A model generated the notes under the pieces. That model did not search any database. It was not told where the DNA came from and saw only the letters and a list, made by a program, of their open reading frames with translations. Source: Margaritispora aquatica (lineage: Eukaryota > Ascomycota > Leotiomycetes > Helotiales > Discinellaceae). From it: DNA of 64,000 bases. Shown here piece after piece: positions 35,572 through 48,117 of this stretch (positions within the stretch are counted from its first letter, which is position 1; the number at the start of each line of letters is the position of its first letter). Where the stretch lies: positions 1,229,758 to 1,293,757 of the forward strand of contig VJWN01000012.1 of NCBI GenBank assembly GCA_007644065.1, in the 5' to 3' direction. Made by a program: the position numbers and the translations under genes.

Positions 35572-36383
35572 ATCGGTCCTCCGGGTTAATTCACCCGGTC
35601 CCGGTTGGTATCCGCTTCTTTCCCCCCGAAAGCCGTTCCGACCCCCAGCCAATCATAGTACCACTTTCATCTCATGACCCGCTTTAAAAAAGCTGGATGG
35701 ATCAACACATTTTCCTTCTCACGAAACTTCTGTTCAAGCCATCGAAATCAACCACGATCAAGTGGAGGGGATAGCTAAGCTTCAAAATTGATCGCAGAAC
35801 CCTAGCAAAGTCATATTACACACGCCTCATCGAATTACCGTGTCATTGACCCAATAACATCTTCCTTATTCTATGTGGCTCTGCCCTTTTGAGAACTACC
35901 TACCTTAGACCTTGACGTTGCAGAACAGAACAGCAAAGTGAGATCAACAAGATCACCAGAGCACTGCTTCCTTTTCTCGAAACACCACCTTCAAAACATA
36001 TTCGCGAGCGCCCGCATATCTCCTTTACCACGGAATTGGCACAGGCACGTCGCATCAGGAGATCAATAAAGAAGGAATTCTTATATTAATTGCCAGCATA
36101 CCTAGGCACTGCAAATTCTATCGACAGTGGCTGCGAGGCTGTCCACAGCATTTGGGCCCCAATACTACAACATAATTTTCAAAGCAGAGGAGGGGAGGAC
36201 AGTCTCTACCCATCTAGACAATCACCCTGTCGCAGATCTGCTGCCCGGCCGATCTCTTCACTAGCTCTGCACATCACGTTCAATTCAAAGTGGTAAAAGC
36301 TCCAAGCCAACACATTCTTTTTGGGAAGAGGGCGTACGGCTCCGCCGAGACATCAAGCTCTCAGCCTCGATACTGATACGATC

Positions 36384-37755
36384 ATGTTATCCGAAGGCTT
36401 CATCACCTCCATCCGTGCCCAAGCAAGGACAGCAAATACGGCAATTGCAAAAGACGTGGGAATCTACCTTCATGAGTTGCAGCCCGCTCCCGCTGTTAAG
36501 GCCTCTTTCAAGAAGAGCTCGACGCCGGTCAATGCCCTGGCTATCAGCTCAACCCACATATTCGCTGCTCAGGCAGACAAGGCTGTAGTCCATGTCTACT
36601 CAAGGGAGCGTGGTAATCAAGAGGCTCTGATCTCGTTTCCAGAAAGGATCCATAGCGTAGTGATGGTTGGGGATGGCATATTGGTTCTTGGTACCGCAGA
36701 AGGTAGAATCATACTTTGGGAGGTCAGCATCATAATACAGTATATGACAAAGTTATGGCTAACCCGTTCAGGTTTGCACTGGCAGACAGGTCTCAACGCC
36801 CGCTGCCCACCTCCAAGCAATTTCTTGTCTTGCCGCAACTCAATCTCATCTAATATCAGGATCTGACGATTCCAACATTCAAGTTTGGTCTTTGCCACGT
36901 CTGCTCTCCCTAGGTTCAACCGAAACGCCTGAGCCCATTCGTGCCCTTTCCAACCATCGCGCAGCTATCACAAACCTTGCAGTGGGTCACAGCTCGAGCA
37001 CAACCAATATTTGTGTTTCGTCCAGTAAGGACAACACAGTAGTTGTATGGAACTACTTATCAGGAGAGTTGCTTCGGACGTTTTTGCTCCCCTCTACACC
37101 CCTCTGCTTGGCATTGGATCCGTGCGATCGTGCCGTGTTTGTGGGGTTCGAGGATGGATCAATTCAACTGATCGATTTTGTCCAACCCGATTCTGTTCAA
37201 CATCCACTCCACGATTCAAGACAACAGTCCACACCTGTACAAGTTACCCACCCCCCTTGGGTTACACCGACCGAAACTGGTCCGGCGCTTTGCATTGGAC
37301 TCAACTTTGACGGTACCTGTCTACTATCTGGGCATTCAACGGGCAAGATCGCCCAGTGGGACACGGGTCGTCGAACATTTTCTGCCGAAATCGCTGATTT
37401 GAACGCGCCTGTGACTAACCTTCTCATGCTCTCCCCGTTTCCTAAGGAGAGGCCGACAAAGGCCACGACGGTTGTCAAGCCCAAGCTTGGTGAGGGTAAT
37501 TATACATTTGTGTCTCAACTCTCTGGCTCTCTGGATACTATCTCATTTGAGCAAATGATACAATTGCCTGGTTTCTCTGGTCAAATGATAGAAAACGCTT
37601 TAGCTAGATTTGCAGCTCCCGTAGCTTCATCTTCAAGCGGAGATGATCAACTTCGAAAGGAGAATGAGGAACTCCGTAAGGTCATCAACGAGCAGAGTGC
37701 GCTCCAAAAGAAGACTTGGGAGAAGTATAGCAAACTCAAAGCCAGCCAATCTTAG
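36384..37755 (+). CDS. IPI3: Pre-rRNA-processing WD40 protein Ipi3 (Rix1 complex)
   Basis: Exons 36384..36722 and 36772..37755 encode 440 residues. The ATG at 36384 is chosen because the ORF upstream (36321) begins at a TTG. Ipi3 acts with Rix1 and Ipi1 in the nucleus on late 60S maturation and ITS2 removal. WD40 blades are visible: GRIILWE|VCTGRQV, GSDDSNIQVWSLP, SSSKDNTVVVWNYLSGELLRTF, GFEDGSIQLIDF and SGHSTGKIAQWDTGRRTF. The C-terminus (QLRKENEELRKVINEQSALQ) is a short coiled coil, typical of Ipi3 orthologues. The 49-nt intron lies between blades 2 and 3. Length and blade order match the family. Confidence 0.93.
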
Positions 37756-38457
37756 TTTGAATGCGATTTTACAATTACTTTACCATTATGAAAAAGGTAC
37801 GAGGTGCTTCAAACCGTTTGTAAGTCGTTATCTTGGTTCTTTCAAGGTTGATAGAAACTACTACGTATACTCTCTGATAGAGTTTAAATCTGCCTGTACT
37901 TAATTTCATTCCCGTGATACCCAAGACTAGAGCTAAATTAAATTGCCCATTACAGATTTCATCCTTAATTCTGACTTCTTTGCCAATTTGTAGAACCCAT
38001 ATTCCAGACAACAATAACTGTTACACAGCAGTGAGCTTTGGTAAATTTCGTTCATAATCGCTTGGTTTCGTTTCGATTTATCGCATTGGAACCGCATGGC
38101 CGTGCGAAGCGCGAAAGCTTGTACAACTGTCTTGAAACAAACGCGCATCTGAATCGCTTCTTTTTTAATGATTGCATGGATGGGAGTCCTTCTTCTTGGT
38201 GTCTGCAAACTCATCCCGTTTGAGGAGCAATGTCATGATCTGTTCTCACAATGCAATTGCTCGGCCCGGGCATGGCCTCGAGTGTTGCACGTCTCAATAT
38301 CCATACCTTTCCGGCATGCTGTTTCAACAAATGAGAAGAAACAACATAGCCACGTTTCTATTATTATCAGTATGATCTAAGAGACTATAAATGTTTGGGT
38401 TTGCCCCCAAGGTTTAGAACGTCAAGTGCTCTGGCCTAGCACCGGACGACAGTTACA
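37756..38457. other. Intergenic region, IPI3 to sedolisin
   Basis: About 700 nt without a gene; the sedolisin promoter with a TATAAA at 38386-38391 is near the right end. Confidence 0.5.
38386..38391 (+). promoter_or_regulatory. Probable TATA box of the sedolisin gene
   Basis: TATAAA about 67-72 nt upstream of the ATG at 38458, a typical position for a regulated fungal protease gene. Confidence 0.4.
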
Positions 38458-40654
38458 ATGAGGATCGAGGCGATTTTTCAACTCGCTGCCCTGGTGGTAG
38501 CAACAACAGCCTCTCCTCTGACAACGACCTCGAAGCATGTAGTGCACGAGAGACGGTCTCACATCCCTCATCAGTGGTCTAAACATTCGCGTTTGGCTCC
38601 GGAGTCTGTCTTTCCTGTACGCATCGGTCTAGCACAACAGAATCTCCATCTGGCAGAGGATTTTATCAATCAAGTAGCTCATCCAGAATCGAAAGATTAT
38701 GGAAAACATTGGACGAGTGAGAAGGTCGCTGATATGTTTGCGCCCTCATCAGAGTCAGTCGACGCCGTGAAGGAATGGTTGGTTGAATCTGGAGTCGATC
38801 TCAATACTGTCAAGATGTCAAAATCGAGGAATTGGTTGACATTTGATGCTACTGCTAGCCAAGCCGAGAAGCTTCTGAAGACTGAGTATCATCTTTACAA
38901 ACACGCTGGAGGCCATGAACATATCGCATGCAGTGACTATAGTATCCCATCGCATCTCACAGAGCATATCGACATGTAAGATATTTCCCTGCTTGTCTAG
39001 ATTTCGAAAAGTCTAACACGAATGGCAGCGTTACTCCAACCATTCATTTTGACAAGAAGATTGGCAGTCCAAGAAGGACTCAAAATCATCATGATCTACC
39101 ACCGCCACTTCGCGAGCTCAATCGACGACATGAGATGATGAAGCGACAAGAACAAGACTCCAAGATTCTAGAGTCTAGACCACATGCCAAGATCGGATCA
39201 GCGAATGATCAATCCAATCCTAAGCAAGGTGCGGCTGTTCAGAACGCATTAATGTCTTTGGAAAACTGTGATACTAGTATGTATTATTCGTCATGGATTT
39301 CTCGCATCGAGATGTCATGAATTAGGAATGGGAGAGAAATCCATAATAACAAAATTATAGTGATTACACCAGCATGTCTTCAAGCTCTCTACAACATGCC
39401 ACCAGGATCTACGGCCATAAGGAACAACACATTAGGGATTGTGGAGTACACACCTCAAGCCTTCTTGCAAAGTGACTTGAACATGTACTTCAAGCAATTC
39501 TCACCCACGCTCACGCAAACCGCACCTAATGTCAATCTTATCGATGGCGCTATCGTACAGACTCAAAACCAGTCTTTCCAATTTAATGGTGAATCCGCTT
39601 TGGACCTGGAATTTGCTATGGCTCTCGTTGCGCCGCAACAGGTGACTGTATATCAAGTAGGTGATACCGTACAAGGTGCATCTTTCAACAACTTCCTCGA
39701 CGCAATCGATGGAAGTTACTGCAGTTTCCAAGGCGGTAACAGCAAAGACCCAAACATCGACGGCCAGTACCCAAGTAACCAGCCAGGTGGTTTCCAAGGA
39801 CCGGAAAACTGTGGTGGATTCGCAGCAACCAATGTCATTTCCACCAGTTACGGATCGAATGAGGCGGATCTCTCTGCCAAGTATACCACAAGACAGTGCA
39901 TGGAGTACATGAAGTTAGGTCTTCAGGGAGTTTCGGTCATCTATTCCTCGGGTGATTTTGGAGTAGCCGGCAACGGAGGAGCGTGCATCGATTCAGTGAC
40001 TGGCGCATACAATAACGGCTCGAAAGGCCTCTTCAACCCAGCTTTCCCCAGTGTCTGTCCGTACGTTACCAGCGTGGGCGCAACGCAAGTAATGAATGGC
40101 AGCACTGTACGCACCCCCGAAAGCGCATCCGAGCGCGTCATCTTCTCCGGCGGCGGATTCTCAAACGTCTTGTAAGCACTTCCCTCTCCATAGCACTCTA
40201 AATAGAATTTAACCTCTCCAGCGCCATGCCCTCTTATCAACAAAAGGCACTCGCCACCTACTTCGCCGATAACCCGCCCCTCTACGGCGCCGACCGCTTC
40301 AACAACTCCCAGAAGGTCCGCGGCTACCCCGACGTCTCCGCCAACGGCGTCAACTACGTCACGGCCGTGAACGGGAAGTTCTCCCTCGCCTTCGGCACCT
40401 CGGCCTCGGCGCCGACCTTCGCGTCCCTGCTCACCATGATCAATGAGCAGCGCATTGCGGCGAACAAGTCGCCCGTGGGATTCGTGAACCCGGTGCTCTA
40501 CGCGAATCCGGGCGTCATGAATGATGTTACGAATGGTGGGAACCAGGGCTGTGGGACGGGTGGCTTTAATAGTACGGTTGGGTGGGATCCGGTCACTGGG
40601 TTGGGAACGCCGGATTTCCCGAGCATGATGCAGCTTTTTATGAGTCTGCCTTGA
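38458..40654 (+). CDS. Secreted sedolisin / tripeptidyl-peptidase (peptidase S53)
   Basis: Exons 38458..38975, 39029..39276, 39361..40171 and 40222..40654 encode 669 residues. Signal peptide at 1-19 (LAALVVATTASP), then a prodomain (WTSEKVADMFAPSSESVDAV, LLKTEYHLYKH) and a linker with dibasic sites (NRRHEMMKRQEQD) where maturation is likely. The catalytic domain starts near TPACLQALYNMP. The Glu/Asp pair is in GESALDLEFAM, the oxyanion Asp in IYSSGDFGV, the nucleophile in GTSASAPTFAS and the Ca-binding loop in DPVTGLGTPDF. S53 enzymes remove tripeptides at acidic pH outside the cell. All four catalytic elements are present, so the enzyme looks active. Introns of 50-84 nt. Confidence 0.95.
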
Positions 40655-42028
40655 GTGAGGCGGAAGTGGAAGAGGAGATGGGTGGGTGAAGAGTAGGTGA
40701 GGAGATGGGCTTGGATAACGGAGTGTGAACTGATACCATAGTGGAATGATAGATAAATAGATAGATAGTAACTAGCTGGTGCTAGACTTTAATAATATTG
40801 TATACTTAAACACACTATCATCGAACAACAAGGATTGATCGATTTGCAACAGAAAAGTAAGCTAGCTTCCTCGTGCTACTAGTATACAAATCTAAAACCC
40901 CATATTCATACCCACTAACTCGTAGGGCTACTTCAAACACTAAATACCTAGACCTGTCTTTCCCACAAGATTGGAGCTTCGGGTGTCAGTGCAGTGAGCT
41001 CATCTCAAAAGTCCTCCGCAGCAAAATTACCTTAATGGAGACGAGACACCCATTTTCAGGTCAGACGTCGAAGTGGTGGAAATGGCTAGGCTTTCTATGA
41101 GGACGTTCTATTTGATGCTAATTGTTGGTTGGACTATGTGGAAGCGCTTGCAGGAACCGGGTATGCACGCGAGACGATCATAGGGGATGAAGAAATACAA
41201 TTCGATAGTTTCACATGATCGGGATTTGACTGTTTGCTAAGAAGTTTGATGTTGGTAAATCACGCAAGACGTGAATAGCATACCGCAAACTCATGAGCAG
41301 CACTGTTGATGGTCTGAGTGTGGACCCTTATACTTGAAATAGGCCTTCCGCAACAAATGGGTGGTCATACCCTGATTGGGTGGATCTTTGGGTGAGGATA
41401 TGGCATTAGCGGACAAACAGGCCGCATTGGACGGTTTGTGCAGTACACAGAAAAGGAGGGGGGGTATTCATAAGGTAGTGGAGGAGAGATTCCGGGCTTA
41501 TAAGGTTAAATAACTTGAGGGTCAAGTTCTTGTAGCGTACATGTAACTTAGTTTTGGTGCTAAACCTTAGAGAATTGATATCTACTTATAGTAGATCTCG
41601 CTCGCAGTGTCACGGAATAATACACAAGGCAATGAACGATTCGGAAGAGCGCCTCAATTAATTCCAATCAAGAGGATGTTTAAGATAACGACGAAAATTT
41701 ACCAAGGAGCCATTTGCTAAAAGGTGTACGGAAGGAGAGCCGAGCTTATGGCTACAATGTACTTCAAGTGGGGTTATAGCGTATATTTCCAACTAGACAC
41801 CAAAAACTTTCCAATTTTCAGTCTATTTAGCGCGCTATCGATCTTTAGTCGCGAACTAACAACACCGTTGTAAGAGTATAGACGTGTCTTTATGTTAATG
41901 ATGTCAGTCTCGGGAAAGGGTCGTGAATTGACTAGCTACCATAAGCGTGCACACAATATATCAAAACCATTTCTCTACCTCAAAAACTTTTAATCATAAA
42001 TCGTGAGGGAAATCTATATCCTGAGAAT
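40655..42028. other. Intergenic region, sedolisin to repeat-bearing gene
   Basis: About 1.4 kb, AT-rich toward the right. No credible ORF; the sedolisin 3' UTR is at the left. Confidence 0.5.
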
Positions 42029-43206
42029 ATGCATCGAGAGCAATTAGAAATTGGTTGTGACAGCAGAGTGCCCGAAAAAATGCAAGTGCCTCCTCCATCA
42101 CGCAGTATTGGATCTGCTGCTCTCAGGCACGGTTTGGGCAACTCCAGCTCCTCTCAAATTACGCCAACAAGATCACAGACGAGACGATCTCAAGAAGGAG
42201 AGAGCAGTAATTCCAGTGCTCCAAGACACGACTGGAATAAGTCTTTGGGAACACGGGCGGGACAGTCAAGCACATCATGTCCCCAAAACCAAACAGGCGA
42301 GAGTAGCAAGTCTGAAGCGCTTAGGAACGACTCCGCCATACACCTGGCTGGACTATCGAGTAAATCTCCCACGCAGATCGAAACAGGCGAAAGTAGCAAA
42401 TCTGGAGCACTTAGGAATGCTTCACCCAGAACCCAAGCAGGACAATCAGGTAATCCAGCATGCCAACCACAGCTACCACCACCGTCACAGCCTGAAGAAA
42501 GCAGCGCCAACTCGTTGCAAGCTTGCAGAAACGTTTATAAGAATTACTATCACGAGACACCCCGACGGGTCGCCAAACACAGCTGGCTGAACTCCGTCCG
42601 AATCAAGCCCAATTACTGCACGATCCTTCAACCTCGCTCCAAAAACGCACGGTATAAATTGCGACTCCTGCATACCATCGTCCCAACGATTCCAGCAGAA
42701 TCAGTCTCAGCTCCATCTACCGATGCCTCGCAGCCCCAAGCCCCAAGACAAGCCACCGAGCCCGACGACGCCCTGAAATACACGTACCCGTTCGACGCGC
42801 CGCGCTTCCAGCTTGCTCGGACAATCGTATGCGCATTTGGAGCCAAGAACGAGGTTCTTACCCTGGAGCCTGGAATGGACGTCAAGCTGGTTAGTTTGAA
42901 GGGTGATGGGAAGTGCGTTGTTTGCTTCGTGGTGAGGGTGGAGGATGATGGTGCGGGTGTCCTCTTGACGGATGTGGTGGAGATGGTGGTTTGGAGGGAT
43001 TACTTGGCGAAGGAGCCGGTTTGGGCTAAGAAAGGGTGGGAAATGAAATGTGAGTTCTGTTTTGTTGATTTAAACGTTTAATTTGGATGACATGCTGATT
43101 TTGTGTAGTGAGGGCAACCCGATGGGTGCAGAATGCCGTGGAGGCAGGAACGTGGCCATGGGGACGAAGGAGTTTGGCCATTTTTGGAAAGAAAGAAGAA
43201 ACATGA
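42029..43206 (+). CDS. Unrecognised protein with N-terminal degenerate tandem repeats
   Basis: Exons 42029..43049 and 43109..43206 encode 372 residues. Residues 50-145 contain three degenerate 30-33-residue units around GESS(K/N)S..A.R(N/H) and AGQSS/AGLSS; the DNA repeats near 42200, 42297 and 42387 are similar too, so duplication is fairly recent. A disordered Ser/Gln/Pro stretch follows. The C-terminal 110 residues look folded (FDAPRFQLARTIVCAFGAKN, GDGKCVVCFVVRVEDDGAG). No signal peptide or membrane helix. I do not recognise a family; the exon 2 join (LRATRWVQNAVEAGTWP) rests on consensus splice sites. Possibly lineage-specific. Confidence 0.75.
42200..42470 (+). repeat. Three degenerate 90-100-bp coding repeats
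   Basis: Coding repeats with the core GGCGARAGTAGCAAATCTG, near 42297 and 42387, and a more diverged unit near 42200. They encode GESS(K/N)S modules and do not break the frame. Confidence 0.7.
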
Positions 43207-44954
43207 GCTCAAGGCAAAAGCATTTCTCGGGTATCTAACCACCTACCTGCCAGCTCTGTGGCATTGAATCTGGCACGCTGTATCTCTCAAAGGTATTTTT
43301 GCATCCTGCAGTTTATTTTCCAAATCTATGGGCTAATGTGTGAAGTATTTACAAGAAGTTCATCTCAAGATCATAGTCTTGTTCTCAGGGTTATATGTTG
43401 CATATTCTGGCATCTAATACTTTATATTGTATTCTGGATAGATCTTGGGTATGGGAGATGATAATTCTGATAGTAGCTTTAGATTATCAAAGCAATATCC
43501 ACAAATTTAAATTGTGTTAATTAATATATGCCTGATAGACGGTGATTTTGATATTAGAAACGCGAATCTGTCATGTGATTAATTTTCGTTATTTTCGAGA
43601 TTCTTAAGTGCTCAACCACAGTGTCCGTTCTTAACATTCTGGTTCTATTAGTATTGCAGTCTGAGAATAACCAATAGAAAGGGACTTATTTGCGTCTTCT
43701 ATATGCCTTTTATTGCATCCTGAAACTTTCTATATAGAAAATACAGCTATCCGAGAACGTTGTCATTTAAAAACGAGTTATGTCACCCCTGAACTCTACA
43801 AGGAACAAGCGCGCCTAGCACAGCCTACTGCAAGACCATAATCTTCCCTGTGCCGAGATCTACCTATGATTACTAAGCCCTAATGCGACGTTGAAGTGCA
43901 ATTGTGAGTCTACCCCTGCATAAGTAGTGGAGAATTAAGCGACTGATGGCGCTACTCTCCATATTACCTGAGATCTCTCAACATGAGATCAAAAGCTTTG
44001 ATTGAATCAGGATATCCCGAGTCTTTAGTGGTGAATTCAGAATTATCCCGACTGAGCCTTTCTAGGGCCTGCTCATATTCATAGAGTCTTACATGTTTGA
44101 CGAGGGGCAAGCAGCTCACGTCGGCCGGACGAAGCGAAAATATGTAGGCAGATATGATTAAACCCATCGATAATTCGATATTCGTTGTTCGATTGTTATG
44201 CAAATAATGGTTTTTGTAGAGGAAATGAAATTCATTCATACCGCCAACATCTAGAAAGCCTGCCGCTCGTGGAACTGTCTACTCTCTTATTCTCGAGCTA
44301 AACCTCGGTCCACCACCTTCTACAAAGGTATCCATATGTATTCCACCATTTATATCCAGCGGTAAGGTAAACTGCTTGCGTATGGTTCTCTTATTATTAA
44401 GCCTCCTAGCAAACGCAAGGGTATGCCCAACTCTTGTGTCTGAATCCTCTCGCCAAAGCTGTCGAGCAGCAGCAGTAGCTGTAGCACTTGTACTTCGCTT
44501 CGAGATCGAGGTAGACTGTCAATGTGTCGTTACGATGACCACGGTCTTTATTTGCGATGTTTTTTTTTCTTTCCGAGCGGTCGAGTGCCGCCAACTATAC
44601 TCCGACTCTGCCCACACCTCAGCCAACCTTCAGTATGGGATAGAGCAGATCTTCTCCATCATGGTCAAGAGAGCGTCCGACTCTGCGAGGGCGAACACTC
44701 TCTTCTGATATCCTCAGAATATCTCTACCGTGCTCGGCCAGCTCCAAGTCGTAGTCGAGTCGAACTTCTCTATACCTCTTTCCGCCATCCATCTACTCCA
44801 GTATTCAAGCTCGAGGTTCGGGACGCTGACCCCTTCATCTGTGATCCAGCTATTGAATCGCATTGGCAGAAGAGCTGAAGCGGTTATCCATCTCATCCTC
44901 TAAACACGTTCTCTCTTCCAATATCCAAATCCCACAACAGCATCTCATCACTCA
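43207..44954. other. Intergenic region, AT-rich
   Basis: About 1.75 kb. Two ORFs (43964-44239 minus, 44376-44708 plus) have no family features. AT-rich at 43400-43760, where there may be decayed sequence. Confidence 0.4.
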
Positions 44955-45086
44955 TCACCCATAACTCTGATCAACCCTCCCATCTGTTCTATCCTTACGA
45001 ATCGCAATATTAACCAACGCGCCCAATCCAACTAAGAATATAATCGCCGCCAGGACAGCCAGGACGATGGGAAGCGTTTGCGTCAT
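44955..45086 (-). CDS. Possible 43-aa single-TM micropeptide
   Basis: Minus-strand ORF with an AACAATGAC start context. A 22-residue hydrophobic helix opens right after the first four residues (PIVLAVLAAIIFLVGLGALV), followed by a short basic/polar cytosolic-type tail (IAIRKDRTDGRVDQSYG). This is the layout of small subunits of membrane complexes (for example Ost4- or proteolipid-type proteins), but I recognise no family. It sits alone in a 2.8-kb gap with its own flanks. The helix is in one uninterrupted frame; chance remains possible at this length. Confidence 0.5.
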   Translation of the reverse strand: MTQTLPIVLAVLAAIIFLVGLGALVNIAIRKDRTDGRVDQSYG

Positions 45087-46034
45087 TGTTCTTAGCCAGG
45101 GGCCTTTCTATCTGTATCGCGTGTGTCTCTGCAATGGTCTGAAGCGAGAGACTACCAAGTAACAAGGGACAATCAGCAGAAGCAGAGATGAAATTTAAGC
45201 TAATCTTTGTATATGAAAAATCGTCGCAAAATCCGATGATGATTGCTACTTTTCCAATGAGAGATTTCCTTCAATATCTGTCCAAGATTCTGGGGATCGC
45301 GAGGATTTAATAATACGAATTGGTGGTGTGAGTGAGCTGACCAGACGAACAAGGATGCCGCACCCAGCACACCCAGCACACCGAGCACATCCAGCACACT
45401 CACGGCAACCTTCGCAGCTGTTCCCCTATTTCCAATTCGCTAAACGCATCGTGCTAAGACCTTAGCTCGGGCTTGTCGTTGGTGGGTTGGTGTGTCTTGC
45501 CCTGGCGAGGAGTGGAGGTGGCTATGCTAACATGCTGTGCTATGCTGTGCGGTGTCAACCGAAGGAAGCCTGCCATCAATCACCTTACTTCTAGCTCGTG
45601 AGATACGAATCCCGGTACCGAGAGGGCGATCGGCAAGGAAGTGATTGGGTTGGCATGTCGTTGTTCTCGTGAGGTGCTCAAGGATCTTTGCCCCGCCCGG
45701 GTGTGGCCTCGGCTAGGTGGTCCGGGGGAGGGTTCTCTTGGGCTGTATTGCTAGCTTGAGTGGTCGTTAGAGGATTTATTATGAATATAAGATGTATTTA
45801 TATATTCATAAAGAATATCAGGCGTCAAAAGGTGCTATTTTATCACAAACAAATCACTTTATATTTCTTGCTCCAGGTGTTCCAATATAATGCTGTTACC
45901 GCCGAGGTGTATCGATACCACTTATTTCATTCGATTGATACTCATGCGCCTTTCCGAAAACAAAGCCTATACGCAAACTCAAAAAGGGGTATCTTCATAT
46001 TCCAACACATACTCAACACATAACTAACAATCAC
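45087..46034. other. Intergenic region with a short CACAC/CCCAGC repeat
   Basis: About 950 nt; the left part would be the promoter of the micropeptide candidate. GC-rich block at about 45470-45740. No gene seen. Confidence 0.45.
45361..45400 (+). repeat. Imperfect 9-bp tandem repeat (CACCCAGCA)
   Basis: Four imperfect 9-bp units (CACCCAGCA, CACCGAGCA, CATCCAGCA types) about 275 nt upstream of the candidate micropeptide start. Confidence 0.75.
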
Positions 46035-48117
46035 TCAGTCCTTCGACGGTGGCGTCGGCGCCTTATCAACCAAATCTGGAAAGGGTTCTGTGCTTTCTTC
46101 TCTCCGTTTCCTATACGCTTCTTTCTCATCAATTCCTAACTCCCCGTTATCCAATTCGGTCAGCGGTTTTAGAGGCTGGAGCACGCCTATCTCAGGCGGA
46201 TCTTCCACGCCGTTTAATTCGCCAGTATTTTCTAGTTCCTTCTTCGCTCGCTTGTTCATCTTCTTCATGGCTTCTGCTGTGAGTTCCTGTCTGAACATGC
46301 GTTCTCGTACGTCCTTCTTTCGGGTCTTGTGGTCGCCTACGGTGATGAGAACTCCTGCGGTGATATTGCATGTAATACTGCAGCACAGGATCACTGTTGT
46401 CAGGGCGAAAGGGCGGACGTGGTAAGAGATTGCCCATGTACAAGTCCCGAGTGCAATTTGAAGGAGCGAATGACAATCGAGTAGTACCACAATTGCAACT
46501 AACAATCGCAGAGGGAAAGCGTGATGAGTCGATGTCTCATGTGGTTTGTAAAACGAATGTGATCTCGCAAACTTCTTCTGATGATGCGCAAGCTTCTTCA
46601 CCTGCTCTGGATTGAGCACACTGAACTCTGCTTTATCATCGAGGTCGTCCTGAGTCTCATTAGCTTGAGCTTCCAGATCCTCAGGCTGAATTGCCGGGAG
46701 ATCGTTTTTGTTGTGTAATTTAGGGAGAGCCTTCTCTCTTCGTAACCGCCAAGTGAGATGATGGTAGTGCGCGATGAAGCACATGTGATAAGTGTCTATT
46801 GTTCTGAATGGAGCAAGTCCATCACCCATGATAGCGAACAGAGCTACAAGGACATTATCGATGATATTAATTAGGTATGATTGTCGACCTCCAACATTGA
46901 TCCAGCCTATTTTCGTTAGTGATTGTCAAAATGCATCATGAAGTGCTTACCAATGAGAAAGAGTACCCAAGCAAGACCGAAGAGGGTAATCAATGTAGCG
47001 TAAATAGTGACAAATGCTCCAAGCGCTAGAATAAGTTAGCCATACGCTGTTAGCAGAACTACAAGATAAACTGACGAGTTCTAAAGTACTGTCCAAAACC
47101 TTTCATGCCTCGCTTGAATTTCGACCTTTTTGAATGAAGCATGTGTCTAACATGGTCATTGAGTTCTAACTTCTCTTCCTCCGTCCATCCAGGCAAACTA
47201 ACGCCATGAGGTAGAACTGCATAGTACCTCTCATTGACTTGAGAATTCAGTGTATTCAGAGTTGCTCCCGTGGCTGTGCGAGGAGCGCTTGGCCGTGCTT
47301 CTGTTGTTCCTGAAGGTTTAATTGTCTCTGCCCCTTCATCGCTGCTAGAAGTGTCGGATGTCTCCCATTGAGGCCGAGTCAAGTTGTAAGTTGGTCGTCG
47401 ATTCAAGTACTTTCCAAGATCTGGAATGAAGAGAGAATTTTGGACATTGGTTAGTGTGGAAAGAGTCGCAACTTCCGGATCTATAGATTAATTAGCCAGC
47501 CTCGAACAATCGGCATCGCTTGACCCACCAACGAGATCCAACAAATCCACAAGTTCAGTATCATACTCTCGCTCATTTATGGAGCCTGGTCGCACTGTAG
47601 AAGTGGGCGCAGATTCTCCAATATTCGTCCTTGCCCTACGCAGTGTTCGCCAGCGTGAAGTCGGCGATGGATCGACCGAAGTTTCTGGTGCTTCGTGAAC
47701 TTCCCCTGAACTCGCATAATCTCTCACCACCGTAGAGTTTGGGTCCCTCAAATTTCCAGTCGGAGAGAATGTTTCCTCCGCAACATCGGCCAGTTCTGAA
47801 GATCCTCCTTCGCCAGGGACATGCAACCTCAATGGAGCGGACGAACTCCTGTTCCTCCCAGCAGGCTGCCGCGGTTCTTGGATAGTAATATGTGGATTGT
47901 TATACGTTGGAACGGGATTGTCTTGAGGTACTGAAGAGTTTGTACGCCGTATCCGGATGCTCGGTCGATGGGCATAATCCTCCGCGTCCAGCGCTGCTCG
48001 ACCGGAATTGCCGCTTCTGCTTGACACATTTGAAGTTGATCGTCCTCTCCCATTATTGGCCTCCGCTGACTGGAACTCTGGCGAAGAACCTGGGGGTGAC
48101 AGATATTGGTCTGCCAT
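46035..48117 (-). CDS. DUF2985-family integral membrane protein
   Basis: Complement of exons 47529..48117, 47076..47480, 46951..47025 and 46035..46906; 646 residues. Residues 1-240 are disordered and Ser/Arg-rich, with many likely phosphosites. The DUF2985 core starts at GWTEEEKLELNDHVRHMLHS and continues through FKRGMKGFGQYFRTPLGAF into hydrophobic helices (VTIYATLITLFGLAWVLFLI; LINIIDNVLVALFAIMGDG) and IDTYHMCFIAHYHHLTWR. Two more helices precede a charged C-terminal tail. The 75-nt exon 3 carries one TM helix. The family is widespread in fungi with unknown function, probably in the plasma or internal membranes. Three introns of 44-50 nt, one with a GTGGGT donor. Confidence 0.88.

Larger units (their letters stand above)
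33828..36383. other. Long (2.5 kb) intergenic region rich in short repeats
   Basis: Divergent upstream region between the 698-aa gene (minus) and IPI3 (plus). Contains CATCAG, CACAGG and CAAAA repeats, a purine-rich stretch at about 35190-35530 and A/G runs. The 147-codon plus ORF at 33826-34269 overlaps the neighbouring leader and has no family features. No tRNA or rRNA seen. Confidence 0.5.

Noticed and set aside
39361..40654. Possible loss of the sedolisin nucleophile motif (FGTSAS in place of SGTSAS)
   Set aside because: The residue before Gly varies in the S53 family; the Ser, Glu, Asp and Ca-site residues are all present, so it is not a defect.
43964..44239. 91-codon minus ORF beginning MNEFHF
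   Set aside because: Parts look protein-like (YEYEQALERLSRDNSEF), but there is no family signal and flanks are AT-rich. May be a relic, too weak to call.
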